Source: a virus. Taken from it: a stretch of DNA of 64,000 nt. Below are positions 18,074-25,988 of the stretch, one piece after another. The notes beneath the pieces are model-generated. The model had not been told where the DNA came from. It made no database searches and worked only from the letters and a program-made list of their open reading frames with translations. Each line of letters opens with the position of its first letter. Position 1 is the first letter of the stretch. Location of the stretch: the IMG/VR virus record IMGVR_UViG_3300032311_000675, positions 1 through 64,000 of that record, one strand, 5' to 3'. The position numbers and the translations under genes were made by a program.

Positions 18074-19817
18074 AGGAGTAACTGGCGACAGGGGTTCTTG
18101 CCATATAGATTGGCTGTAGATCCTTTGGCAAAGTCCTAACCGCAGATGGGGTGTTGAATCTTGTCGCCCCAGCGATGGTCGTAATTCCAATAGCTATGGC
18201 CAAAACATCGTCGTCGTGCCTACCAGCGGCCGCCTCGGATCTACCGCTTTCGGTGATAACAAAGGTCTTCAACTCCTCAATGGCGTGACGGCAGAATATG
18301 TCGATTCCAGACCCTTTTTCGTCGTGATCTCTGATAGCTGACGCAAGTTCCTCAATGACAATGCGTCTCGTCTTGTCCGTGGTCTGCCATCCCAAGGCTT
18401 TGCTACGTTTAGATTCTCGTAAATTAAAGATTTCACGCTGATAAAGGTTAATGCTGGACTCTTTGAGTAGCTCGATCAGAGCCAGTCCTGGGCCGTTGAC
18501 CTCTGGGACTACTAAACACCCTCCGTAAAACAGGGAAAGTCTCTCAATAAACTCGGCTAATACGTCAATATCGACTCGGCAGGGAGGTCTGACCCTTGCC
18601 ACAAGAGCGGGACGGATCCACGAGCCGTCTGAATCGAAGTATCCAGCCCTTAAAACGACCACAGAGTGGGAATCTGGGTCAGCTCCAGAGACTTGGGAGT
18701 TGCCTGTCATACAATCCGCTGAAATTAGGTATCTGCCGTTCTCTTTTGGGTTTTCCCATATCCACGCCCAGCTTTCGGCCATAGAACAGCTTCTAAATAT
18801 GGGTTTTGTAAAGTTCGTCGGGACGTCGATTGTGCCGTAAATGGGGTCTTTTATGGTTTTTTCGAGGGCGGAGATCCCAGAAAGATCAAACCGAGGCCGT
18901 CCAGACGCCAAAAAGCAACTAATCGGGTCAGAAGGGTACTCTTGCTCGAATTGTTTAACATCTCCACCGCACTTTTCCTTGATGACTCGACGCCTCCAAG
19001 CAAGCTGGTTGTCGGTCAGCGAAAACTCTTCCTGTAGGGATTGCTCCTTAAAGGACAGCTCAAGAGGTTCAGTTACAGGCTCTTGGTTTTCCTCGAAGTT
19101 ATGCCAAGCGGCGAAGATTCGGATGTATCCGTTTCCTGTTTTTCCGCTCTTGTACTCGTCAAATGTGACCGCACTCTGCCAAGTATTGTAAAAAGCTCCA
19201 CCAGCTCCGTTCGGGGTGGATTCCTCGATGACAATGGTGTTGGGCGAGGTGGGTACGCAATTACGAATGGCCAATAGGATCTTTTCACCAGACCGCTCTC
19301 CAGCTCGGCGATAGTGGGCGACCTCAGAGCAGAGAAGGGCTTGGAGTGTCATGGATCGCCCTGCACCAGGATCGTTGGCGGTTTCCTTGGCAATTCTGCT
19401 TCCGTTGGATAGCTCGCCTCTGGACACGCTGAATGTTTGCCCCCAATCGAGGTTGTCGTTTTCTACATACCGATTGACCATGTTCAGAAGGTTCTGCGAG
19501 GTATCCAGCTCGTCACCCAGAACACAGGCCGTTGCGTTTTCTGTGCTACGGATAAAATGGGTAATGACGGCGGCCGTGATGGTGCTTGATCCCATCTGCC
19601 GAGGCTTCAAGACAACAAGGCGAATAGGTTTTTGGTTCTTCTTTAGCCAGCGGATGACTTGGGCAACGTGCCTCTGGAGATAGTTAGCCCTTGGGCTTAC
19701 CAGCTTTGCGTCCTTAGTAAGGATCTTGGTGTAGGTCTCCCACCACGCAAGGAAGTCGGCCTGTGCAACCGCTTCGATGGTCTCGATGGTTACTTGCGCT
19801 TTTTCTTTTTCGGCCAT
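18072..19817 (-). CDS. terL: Terminase large subunit
   Basis: This is the ATPase-nuclease that drives DNA into the prohead and cuts the concatemer. Its 581 aa are usual for the family. The ATPase shows a degenerate P-loop PRQMGSST (residues 72-79), a Walker B-like LLCSEVAHY (161-169) and the coupling motif ESTPNG (199-204). The C-terminal nuclease shows a first acidic residue in LISADCMTG (Asp368) and a late acidic cluster DDD in RHDDDVLAIAIG. The start codon lies inside the 3' end of a 45-aa basic gene, so translation is probably coupled. No small-terminase gene is identified nearby. Confidence 0.95.
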   Translation of the reverse strand: MAEKEKAQVTIETIEAVAQADFLAWWETYTKILTKDAKLVSPRANYLQRHVAQVIRWLKKNQKPIRLVVLKPRQMGSSTITAAVITHFIRSTENATACVLGDELDTSQNLLNMVNRYVENDNLDWGQTFSVSRGELSNGSRIAKETANDPGAGRSMTLQALLCSEVAHYRRAGERSGEKILLAIRNCVPTSPNTIVIEESTPNGAGGAFYNTWQSAVTFDEYKSGKTGNGYIRIFAAWHNFEENQEPVTEPLELSFKEQSLQEEFSLTDNQLAWRRRVIKEKCGGDVKQFEQEYPSDPISCFLASGRPRFDLSGISALEKTIKDPIYGTIDVPTNFTKPIFRSCSMAESWAWIWENPKENGRYLISADCMTGNSQVSGADPDSHSVVVLRAGYFDSDGSWIRPALVARVRPPCRVDIDVLAEFIERLSLFYGGCLVVPEVNGPGLALIELLKESSINLYQREIFNLRESKRSKALGWQTTDKTRRIVIEELASAIRDHDEKGSGIDIFCRHAIEELKTFVITESGRSEAAAGRHDDDVLAIAIGITTIAGATRFNTPSAVRTLPKDLQPIYMARTPVASYS

Positions 19818-19927
19818 TGCCAGTAGACTTCCGTGCTTTTACCAGATCCGAAGGTGGCTGTTTTCCACTCTCCGAATTTGTTTTCTCTGCGCTTCTCGGA
19901 AAGTCCTTTTGGCTTATTCTTTTTCAT
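19790..19927 (-). CDS. Small basic protein overlapping the terminase start (45 aa)
   Basis: The frame starts with ATG at 19927, sharing one base with the preceding TGA, and ends 28 nt inside the terminase gene. The protein begins MKKNKPKGLSEKR and ends WPKKKKRK, so it is very basic and probably binds nucleic acid. The position directly before terL could fit an accessory packaging role, but it is far shorter than typical small terminases. No family is recognised. Confidence 0.65.
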   Translation of the reverse strand: MKKNKPKGLSEKRRENKFGEWKTATFGSGKSTEVYWQWPKKKKRK

Positions 19928-21123
19928 CACGGACAAACCTTAGTGGCTGTGAAGTTTGGCCAAGTAGCCAGCCAAGGCCGAGGCTGGTTGCTGTATACCC
20001 TTACAATCTCGCCAATGCCTGCGCTGTTCTCGTATATCCATGCAGATCCGTCATATCGGACAACCTCATCGCCATATTGATATGTATCAAGGCCGTATGG
20101 GGCATACCCGATGGGAGACAGGAGACGAGGGCCATAAGGCCATATTGCGTTTGCGCCAGTCATTAAGACTTTTGCCGTTGCGTCTGGACAGCTTGGCAAT
20201 GCCACGCTTCCTCCGTCATAAGAGGCTATGGGATTTGACACGGCCATAGATGACACGTTGTTTGAAACCGTGTAAAAGGCCAAGGTATCGAAACTTGTGA
20301 ATGGCGTTGCGTCTATGTGTGTGAATTTCGAGGAATACCCAGATCCATATATATGGCTGGTTAGTTCAATCGAGCTTGCAATTCTTCTTAGCTTGATGGA
20401 GACGTTGTACTCGTTTTGACCGCCGAATCCACCTACGGAAAAAGTTGAAAGTGGCGTGTATACTCCAGTTGTTGTGCTGAGTAGTGGGGGATTTGCTGTT
20501 TCTGTTCTTTTGAGGATCCTGTTGTCTGCTGGCCCATAACCAAACATATAGCCTGAATATCCATTGAAAACGGCATTGGTTAAGCCGTGGTTGTCATAGT
20601 TTATGTACGATCCAACACTATTGAAGAGTCCAATGCGGATTGCGTTGTTAGACGTAATTGTAAAGCCAGTTCTATCAAGCTTGAGTTTTAAAGAGATGCT
20701 CAATACCCCCCCTTGCGCTATCTGTCTTGGTGTCGGCCTGTATCTAGTCCAACCATTTGCATCCTGCGCGTTTGTGGCGCCTGTATAAACTGGCGCACCG
20801 CTGGCCGATGCTGTTTTCTGATACAATCCATGACCCGCAAAGCCTCCGTAAACAATATCCCCCACATTATATGTCTTTGATGCGCTGTATGTCGGATACT
20901 GATCCTTCATGCAGTCAAAGTGACACAGGCAATGTCTTCCGCTTGCACCAGAGAATATCCTCACTTCGCCATTGCCATAAGCTATTGAGTTGGAATCTCC
21001 AGAGTTTGCTCCAGACGTAACCCATTGTCTGTTTGCAAAGCTACCGCCAGCAGTCAGCATGTCTGAATACAGAGCTACTGGAGCCAACCCGCTAGGGGAG
21101 GTGGATAAGCGGTTGCCGAGCAT
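19927..21123 (-). CDS. Tail fibre / appendage protein (398 aa)
   Basis: The protein is rich in Gly, Ser, Thr, Tyr and Asn with long beta-type stretches, as in phage receptor-binding proteins. An early YSASKTYNVGDIVYGG segment resembles the short carbohydrate-binding repeats that begin with 'Y..G..V'. The remainder looks like a lectin/concanavalin-type beta sandwich. It follows a 93-aa structural gene with a TAATG overlap and precedes the basic 45-aa gene. The assignment to the tail is by composition and by neighbours. Confidence 0.65.
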   Translation of the reverse strand: MLGNRLSTSPSGLAPVALYSDMLTAGGSFANRQWVTSGANSGDSNSIAYGNGEVRIFSGASGRHCLCHFDCMKDQYPTYSASKTYNVGDIVYGGFAGHGLYQKTASASGAPVYTGATNAQDANGWTRYRPTPRQIAQGGVLSISLKLKLDRTGFTITSNNAIRIGLFNSVGSYINYDNHGLTNAVFNGYSGYMFGYGPADNRILKRTETANPPLLSTTTGVYTPLSTFSVGGFGGQNEYNVSIKLRRIASSIELTSHIYGSGYSSKFTHIDATPFTSFDTLAFYTVSNNVSSMAVSNPIASYDGGSVALPSCPDATAKVLMTGANAIWPYGPRLLSPIGYAPYGLDTYQYGDEVVRYDGSAWIYENSAGIGEIVRVYSNQPRPWLATWPNFTATKVCP

Positions 21124-21404
21124 TAGACGTTCCTGTAGGCGATGACTTTTCCGTTGGTCAAAGTAAAGGACGTGAACGATCCAAAAATCGTAGCCCCAGC
21201 GGGAAGGGGAATTGCCGACGCTGTTGACGGCGTCCAGTTGCTTGCGGTTAGGGTAATGACAGATCCCTCGATAGCCTGGATGGCTCCAAAGTTTCCGTCT
21301 GTCTGGGTTGCATCGGCAACGTATACTGCTCCGCCTTGTCCGAGGGACAGGCTGGTGTCTTTTGCGACTCCTTCAATGCTTTGATCTTTTACTGATGTTG
21401 ACAT
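21123..21404 (-). CDS. Small structural-type protein (93 aa)
   Basis: MSTSVKDQSIEGVAKDTSL begins a Ser/Thr/Gly/Ala-rich, largely beta protein with no Cys and no charged clusters. This composition is like small head-decoration or tail-spike base proteins. ATG at 21404 has AAGAGGAGAAAA upstream, a good ribosome site. The stop overlaps the start of the 398-aa appendage gene by one base, so the two are made together. No family is recognised. Confidence 0.65.
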   Translation of the reverse strand: MSTSVKDQSIEGVAKDTSLSLGQGGAVYVADATQTDGNFGAIQAIEGSVITLTASNWTPSTASAIPLPAGATIFGSFTSFTLTNGKVIAYRNV

Positions 21405-21423
21405 ATATGTTTTCTCCTCTTGG

Positions 21424-21627
21424 TTATGACTTCTTCCACCAATCGGCGGAGTCCGTCGGTTTGATTTTTTTTGCTAACGTAGAAATTGTTTTTCTGGCCT
21501 CCCGAAGTCCAATGGTAAGGCGAACGCAGGGAGTTCCGTCTTTATCAAGAAAGCACTCAAGGAATCCCTCGTCGTGAAGGTAGGAGATCGCCGCTAGGGC
21601 TTCTTTTTCTCGGTTGTAGCTCACCAC
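21424..21627 (-). CDS. Hypothetical protein (67 aa)
   Basis: A GTG start at 21627 (or the next GTG codon) follows AGGAG on the minus strand. The protein is a compact alpha/beta chain (EALAAISYLHDEGFLECFL, then LREARKTISTLAKKI) that resembles a small winged-helix fold. It is the first gene downstream of the folded RNA element at 21641-21760, whose stem ends about five nt before this ribosome site. A regulatory role for the protein is speculative. Confidence 0.6.
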   Translation of the reverse strand: MVSYNREKEALAAISYLHDEGFLECFLDKDGTPCVRLTIGLREARKTISTLAKKIKPTDSADWWKKS

Positions 21628-21640
21628 TCAACTCCTAGCC

Positions 21641-21760
21641 CTAACAACAAGCGGGCGGGGGCCTCCCAAGATAACCGAGTCATGCCGACGTAAGGACCTA
21701 CGCCTTCAATTCCCGACTGAGGTGGTTGTCCACCTATCTTGGCCGCCCGCTTGGTGTTAG
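21641..21760 (-). ncRNA. Highly structured 120-nt RNA element (candidate leader or small RNA)
   Basis: The ends pair in an 18-position helix with one mismatch (21641-21658 with 21743-21760). Inside it are a 7-bp helix (CCAAGAT 21666-21672 with ATCTTGG 21736-21742), a perfect hairpin AGGTGG-TTGT-CCACCT (21720-21735), and an arm closed by AGTC/GACT (21678-21681 with 21715-21718) that carries a 6-bp stem at 21687-21704. The result is a closed multibranch fold. No T-run follows on either strand, so it is not a standard terminator. It fills the gap between the tail-fibre stop and the ribosome site of the 67-aa gene. It could be a 5' regulatory leader, a processed small RNA (a packaging-RNA-like molecule is conceivable) or a DNA-level site. 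The strand is inferred from the flanking genes. Confidence 0.55.
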
Positions 21761-21766
21761 CGCTCC

Positions 21767-23446
21767 TCATATGCTTGAGTAGCCTCCAGCGGTAATCAAA
21801 CTATTGTATCCCCAGTAAAACAGAGGCACTACTTCACTAAAACCGAAGTAGTGATTACCAGAATCCATTCCAGACCAGTCTGCTGGACTATCTGGATGTT
21901 TATACGTCCCACGGATCTCAATATTGTCAATTCGCCAGTTTCCCAATGTCGCCGCTGATGTGCCCCCATACCCAATTATTTGTAATTGCGTATATGTAGA
22001 AAGCGGTGCAATTCCTCCAGTATTAAAGGAAGCAACTTGCCAAGTGCTTGTGGTTGAAACTGCGGTAACGCCCGAAGTTAATCCGCTTGATGGCGATGAT
22101 AGACCAGAGTTAATGAACGTCTGTAGGTTTGTTGGACCAGTCGATGTTGAGCGCGTATAAAATTTGTATTCGGTAATTTTATGCGCTGCCGACGAAAAAT
22201 CTATTTGGAATCTTGTGCTTGTATTTATGTTGTATGCCCCTGCGACAGCAGATGCCAATAGGTTATATCCACCCTGCGGGCTTGCTGACGCAAAGCTAAG
22301 TAATGCTGGTGATGGTGAGCTTCCGTCATTGAATCTTTGAACTGATGGATATGCGTATGAACTGTAATCAATGGACGGCTCCATATATGTTGGCCTCGTG
22401 TTTGCCGTGTTGGAAACAGCGACAGATCCATCTGGCCCGTTAAATTGGTAAATCAGCTTTGCGGTTACTGGGTTCTCTACATAGTTAAAAAGTTTTGGTG
22501 CTGTAGATGTATCTGGGGGCCAAGTTGGTTCGCCATTCACTCTTCGTATTACGCTTCCAATCCTTCTTTGCTTTTCAGTTGTATCTTCAATAAACGATCT
22601 GCGTTGTTGCATTCCAAACATCTGCTCTGCAGGCGTTGGGCCGTTAGGGCTGTACACAGATCTGTAGACCTTCCCTATAGGGTCCGTGGTAAAGCTTAAT
22701 GCTATAAAATGCCAGCCCCTTTTAACTCCAAATGTTGCTGGAGAAAATACGGCTGTTTCATCCTCTGCGTTTACTGCAAGGTTTGTTCCAAGATTGCGAA
22801 CAAGGGTCATGTGCCCATTCGAAGTGGGCTGTGTAGATCCGTTGTAGTTGTCTCCAGCAAATAGAGCCGCTGATATGGTTCCAGAATAGTTCTTTACTGG
22901 AATCCTTAAGCTAAACTGAACTGACGCAGTATTTTTGATAAATATAGGAACGTAGTAGATTGGCCTTGATGTTGTTGACCATCCCTCGGTCCCGTCAAAA
23001 AGTGTCGGAGAAGATCCGTAGTTATAGAAGCTTTGCTCCGTTCCTCTTGCGCTAGTCATTGATCCAGAAGGCCAACCAAGCAGGTTTCTGTGAAATATAT
23101 TTGAGCTGTCGTCTTTGTAAGCTAGGTAGGCCGTGTCATAAATCCCATGGATATCGGATGTGTCTTGTCGGTGTGTTTCTAAAGCGTCCGATACGTTCGT
23201 TTGTGTGGCTAGGTTTGCCGTGTTTGCTATGCCGTGAACTGACGTAGTGGCAGAGTTATGTGTTGTGATTTTCCCGTCAACCTCTGCGTCTAGTGAGGCT
23301 TGGTCGGGAAGGTTGGCTGTAGGAACTTTAGCGTTTTCGTCCAGCGGGGCATAGCCGTTGGCTTGCCCCTTGTTATCCTTGGACTCGAAATTGCTTCCGC
23401 CCGCAGGCGTTATAAAGCCGTCCGTGTATGGAAGTTGTATTGCCAC
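21767..23446 (-). CDS. Tail fibre protein (559 aa)
   Basis: The N-terminal part carries the typical fibre phrase YAPLDENAKVPTANLPD followed by repeated H-x-I/V-HGI-x-NTANL units (residues about 30-115), as in trimeric fibre shafts. The remainder is Ser/Thr/Tyr/Asn-rich beta structure, with a likely carbohydrate-binding C-terminal domain ending near the DNIEIRGTYKHP segment. It should act in host recognition. A copy of the GCGACGCATA-type word lies 49 nt before the start at 23446, so this gene probably begins the tail-terminase transcript. Confidence 0.85.
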   Translation of the reverse strand: MAIQLPYTDGFITPAGGSNFESKDNKGQANGYAPLDENAKVPTANLPDQASLDAEVDGKITTHNSATTSVHGIANTANLATQTNVSDALETHRQDTSDIHGIYDTAYLAYKDDSSNIFHRNLLGWPSGSMTSARGTEQSFYNYGSSPTLFDGTEGWSTTSRPIYYVPIFIKNTASVQFSLRIPVKNYSGTISAALFAGDNYNGSTQPTSNGHMTLVRNLGTNLAVNAEDETAVFSPATFGVKRGWHFIALSFTTDPIGKVYRSVYSPNGPTPAEQMFGMQQRRSFIEDTTEKQRRIGSVIRRVNGEPTWPPDTSTAPKLFNYVENPVTAKLIYQFNGPDGSVAVSNTANTRPTYMEPSIDYSSYAYPSVQRFNDGSSPSPALLSFASASPQGGYNLLASAVAGAYNINTSTRFQIDFSSAAHKITEYKFYTRSTSTGPTNLQTFINSGLSSPSSGLTSGVTAVSTTSTWQVASFNTGGIAPLSTYTQLQIIGYGGTSAATLGNWRIDNIEIRGTYKHPDSPADWSGMDSGNHYFGFSEVVPLFYWGYNSLITAGGYSSI

Positions 23447-23494
23447 AAATCACACGCTCGAACCTATTACCAAACCAGCAAACAGGATCTGCGG

Positions 23495-23503
23495 TATGCG
23501 TCG
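23495..23503 (-). promoter_or_regulatory. CGACGCATA motif, candidate phage promoter
   Basis: On the minus strand the word reads ACGACGCATA (9 of 10 matches). It directly follows the stop codon of the HNH gene and lies 49 nt before the tail-fibre start at 23446, the same spacing as at 24592 and 56782. Confidence 0.5.
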
Positions 23504-23773
23504 TTATCGCATAATCATGTGAGCTTCTGAATATGCCCAAGCTGGGTTTTTATGGATCTTGTCGTGGCAACCAGAGCAAACCCCTAGAAAGTAACCAGCG
23601 TCGGTCAGCCTTTCTCCAAAGCGACCTCTTTTGTGGTGGATCTGATCGGCGAGTCTGGAATGGCAGACTTCGCACATAGGCTTCTTGTCTAGGTAGTCTT
23701 TACGGATCTTTGTGTAGAGCCTGTTTTGTTTGGCTCGTTTCTTGGACACCCTGCGGAGGGGCGACCTTTTCAA
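23504..23773 (-). CDS. HNH endonuclease-like protein
   Basis: This 89-aa basic protein carries an HNH/zinc core: CEVCHSR with QIHHKRGR and then VCSGCHDKIH, that is two CxxC pairs plus the catalytic histidine pair. The N-terminus MKRSPLRRVSKKRAK and the C-terminal NPAWAYSE are typical of short phage HNH proteins found near terminase genes, where they can act with packaging as nicking enzymes. Its start overlaps the stop of the 68-aa gene by 4 nt (ATGA). Confidence 0.85.
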   Translation of the reverse strand: MKRSPLRRVSKKRAKQNRLYTKIRKDYLDKKPMCEVCHSRLADQIHHKRGRFGERLTDAGYFLGVCSGCHDKIHKNPAWAYSEAHMIMR

Positions 23774-23976
23774 GACTTTGCTATTTGTTTTAGGGCTTCT
23801 TGAATTGCGTAGGAAATGACGGCCTGTCTGTCTTTTTTCAATAACTTCATTCCGCTTTGGAAAAGCCTCTTCTCGGCTACTGCGTCAAAGGTAACGTCGA
23901 CTTCGACCATTTTCGGAGCTGGCCGAGATTTGCCAAACTTGATTATCCCGAGATTCTTTTTCACTAGCAGTCCCAC
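23770..23976 (-). CDS. Small protein, possible ribbon-helix-helix (68 aa)
   Basis: After a basic N-terminus the chain contains MVEVDVTFDAVAEKRLF followed by two helices (SGMKLLKKDRQAVISYAIQEALKQI), a layout that could be a ribbon-helix-helix or a dimerising helical hairpin. The listed start is GTG at 23976; another GTG at 23964 gives MKKNLGIIKFG. The gene is coupled by ATGA to the HNH gene. Confidence 0.6.
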   Translation of the reverse strand: MGLLVKKNLGIIKFGKSRPAPKMVEVDVTFDAVAEKRLFQSGMKLLKKDRQAVISYAIQEALKQIAKS

Positions 23977-24006
23977 TTGCGAAGGCTCTTATTGATTCGG
24001 GCTGGA

Positions 24007-24225
24007 CTACTCGGCATAAGACTTACGGACGTTTTTCTTGGATAGCTTTGTGGACTGTACTTTTTCTTTCGGAACGAAGTCTCTGATCCTTTCCTTCTTG
24101 TATTTCATCTTGTTCCAGTTGGGATCGTTGATGGAATTATCCGCACCCATTCGCAGGGCGTTATTCTGGTTCTCTGCGTCGGTAGCCATGTAGGCCTCTT
24201 CGGGGCCAGCGTATTTGTCGGCCAT
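24007..24225 (-). CDS. Hypothetical protein ending RKSYAE (72 aa)
   Basis: This is a hydrophilic chain with no recognised domain: acidic and Asn-rich in the first half, Lys-rich in the second. Its last residues, VRKSYAE, nearly match the LRKSYPE tail of the protein encoded just upstream. The shared tails suggest a common docking signal, perhaps for the same virion or enzyme partner. It starts 3 nt after the preceding stop. Confidence 0.6.
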   Translation of the reverse strand: MADKYAGPEEAYMATDAENQNNALRMGADNSINDPNWNKMKYKKERIRDFVPKEKVQSTKLSKKNVRKSYAE

Positions 24226-24228
24226 AAA

Positions 24229-24531
24229 TTACTCTGGGTAAGACTTGCGAAGGTCGATCTTGGGTTTGCTTGCACGAGGCAAAGGCTTTTGCATTGGCCT
24301 TTCAGTCTTTTTTGCCATTTGGGACATTGAGGACATTGATTCAGATAATCCTTCTGCGGCGTTGCTAGATGCGGTGCTATTGAAGTCTTCTTTTTTTGCT
24401 TTGTATTTCTTAATAGCAGATTTCACCCCTTGAGCGGCCGCAACTCCTGGAACAACCGCTCCAGCGATATCGTATCCAGAGAAGCGGGGCTTGCTCATCT
24501 CTTCGTTCATTTTGTTCCAGATGTCTCCCAT
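24229..24531 (-). CDS. Hypothetical protein ending RKSYPE (100 aa)
   Basis: The start at 24531 (MGDIWNKMNEEM) follows GGGAGA-type purines less clearly than usual; MNEEM at 24510 is an alternative. A hydrophobic stretch DIAGAVVPGVAAAQGVKSAI (about 20-40) could be membrane-inserting. A basic patch, a Ser/Met-rich segment and the tail LRKSYPE follow. It is the first gene of the leftward block opposite the SET-domain gene. Its function is unknown. Confidence 0.6.
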   Translation of the reverse strand: MGDIWNKMNEEMSKPRFSGYDIAGAVVPGVAAAQGVKSAIKKYKAKKEDFNSTASSNAAEGLSESMSSMSQMAKKTERPMQKPLPRASKPKIDLRKSYPE

Positions 24532-24559
24532 TCGGCGAGAATGGGAAGTCGCTATTTTT

Positions 24560-24592
24560 CTGAAAGTACTTTTCAGTATTAAGCGACGCATA
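24560..24592 (+). promoter_or_regulatory. Inverted repeat and GCGACGCATA motif, candidate promoter/operator
   Basis: CTGAAA (24560-24565) and TTTCAG (24571-24576) form an operator-like dyad. GCGACGCATA follows at 24583-24592. Its last base lies 48 nt before the ATG of the SET-domain gene, exactly the spacing found at 56782 before the start at 56830. Confidence 0.55.
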
Positions 24593-24639
24593 GCTCCGTG
24601 GTGTGTGGTATCGCTTTTTATTTCAGATATTTGTCTTTG

Positions 24640-25218
24640 ATGGCCGATGTGAAAGAGGCTTGGGACAAGTTGAAGATCGACGGATTCTTCACGCCACACC
24701 TACGAGTCAAGGAGGCTGGAAACAAGGGGCTGGGAGTTTTTGCAAATATCGATATTGAGAAGGGGAAGCCGATTGAGTTTTGTCATTCCATCGTGATGGA
24801 GCATCGCAACCGCTATCAGCACGACCCAGAGTTTCGTCGCTACTCTTACTGGGCTAATTGCGATTGTGATGAATGCAAGAAGCACGGATCCCAAGCTGTT
24901 CTACCTTTGGGCAATGGTTGTATTTACAACTGCGCTGATGCACAGGAGCTGGCGAATTGTGCGTACAAGGTGATTCCCAATCAGAGGTTGGTGGTATTTT
25001 TTGCTGTCAAAGATATCAAAGCAGGGGATGAGATTCTGACTTGGTGGGGGCAGGGGTATTACAACCGATATTGTAAGGCTAGTTCTCCCCCCGATACGAA
25101 GGTGGTTGATGGTACAGCGTCGGCCACTTCTGATTCTTATCCGACATCTCGTACTGAATCTTCGGATCCACGCCCTGTCGAAACTTCGGCAGAAGCAAAA
25201 GTCGAGACCAGCCAGTAA
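24640..25218 (+). CDS. SET-domain protein (putative protein lysine methyltransferase)
   Basis: The first 145 residues match the SET fold: AGNKGLGVFANIDIEKG (26-42, the G-x-G/F-A strand with I..G), a Cys cluster CDCDECKK (74-81), a divergent N-H-S region GCIYNCADAQELANC (93-107), and FAVKDIKAGDEILTWWGQ (121-138, the E-[IL]-x-x-x-Y/W-G signature). SET enzymes move a methyl group from S-adenosylmethionine to lysine side chains. The usual NHSC residues are altered to YNCAD, so activity is uncertain. A low-complexity Ser/Thr/Pro/Glu tail covers the last 45 residues. ATG at 24640 is chosen; the upstream GTG would include the promoter word. It is the only + strand gene within about 35 kb. Confidence 0.8.
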   Translation: MADVKEAWDKLKIDGFFTPHLRVKEAGNKGLGVFANIDIEKGKPIEFCHSIVMEHRNRYQHDPEFRRYSYWANCDCDECKKHGSQAVLPLGNGCIYNCADAQELANCAYKVIPNQRLVVFFAVKDIKAGDEILTWWGQGYYNRYCKASSPPDTKVVDGTASATSDSYPTSRTESSDPRPVETSAEAKVETSQ

Positions 25219-25268
25219 GTTTGTTAAAGACACTAGGCCTTCCAGACTTGGGGATTCCTGTGAGTAGT

Positions 25269-25907
25269 TTAATCATCTTGGCTTCTCGTTGTTGCTTTCT
25301 CCTTTAATACCTTTCGCCACAAACGCCAAGCTGTTCCTGGTGAAAGTCCAAGTGTTCGAGACAAGTGACGGACGCTTACCACCTCACCAGAATCAATCAC
25401 AAGCCTAGCGAGCTGGAGCTGTTCTTGGGTAACCGATGTAACCCGACCACAATGTACGCCTCGATCCATGGCGGCACGCATCCCAGCTTTGGTACGCTCA
25501 CGAATCAGATCACGCTCAAACTCTGCGACGGCCGCAAGCACATTGAGCTGTAACTTGGAGGCGGGGTTCATAGCTCCTCCTGTCGTGTCGATACCTTGGG
25601 ATGGGACACACAAACCGCAGTCGTAGGACAGAAGGTCGTTAATCAATCCAGCCAAGTGTTGGGTAGACCTACCAAGCCTATCAAGTTTCCAAGCCAAGAT
25701 AACTTGGATCTCCTTGTCCATCGCCGCCCGCATCATCTTGTCCAAGGCTGGGCGTTCTGTAACAGACCCAGATATTCCGTGATCCTCGTAAAAAACAGGA
25801 GTCCAACCCCGAGCCTTGCAGATCTGGGTAAGGTTATCCTTTTGAAGGTCGGTGTTCTGCTCGTCTGTCGATACTCTTAAATAGATACCAGCATTTGATG
25901 TAGTCAT
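25269..25907 (-). CDS. Serine recombinase (resolvase/invertase family)
   Basis: This small serine site-specific recombinase of 212 aa carries the nucleophile in YLRVSTDEQ (Ser13), the helix with AWKLDRLGRS, and a Gly-rich dimer loop followed by AEFERDLIRERTKAGM. A C-terminal helix-turn-helix (VSVRHLSRTLGLSPGTAWRLW) contacts DNA. The start at 25907 follows AGGGAT; upstream in-frame ATGs would read through a region with no ribosome site. GTGAC/GTCAC repeats in front of it may be its binding sites. It could serve resolution of replicated genomes, integration or inversion. Confidence 0.92.
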   Translation of the reverse strand: MTTSNAGIYLRVSTDEQNTDLQKDNLTQICKARGWTPVFYEDHGISGSVTERPALDKMMRAAMDKEIQVILAWKLDRLGRSTQHLAGLINDLLSYDCGLCVPSQGIDTTGGAMNPASKLQLNVLAAVAEFERDLIRERTKAGMRAAMDRGVHCGRVTSVTQEQLQLARLVIDSGEVVSVRHLSRTLGLSPGTAWRLWRKVLKEKATTRSQDD

Positions 25908-25988
25908 ATCCCTGTAGTCCTCTGGTGTTCCCATTTTTGCGTTCTGGGTGTCCGAATTAAAAAGGGGTACCCTTTCGGACAAGGTTTC

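Noticed and set aside
25079-25276. 65-aa minus frame beginning MIKLLTGIPKSGRPS, P-loop-like
   Set aside because: It overlaps the recombinase stop and the SET gene tail in antisense, and the P-loop lacks the essential Lys-Ser/Thr. It could be a remnant of an ATPase gene, but support is too weak.
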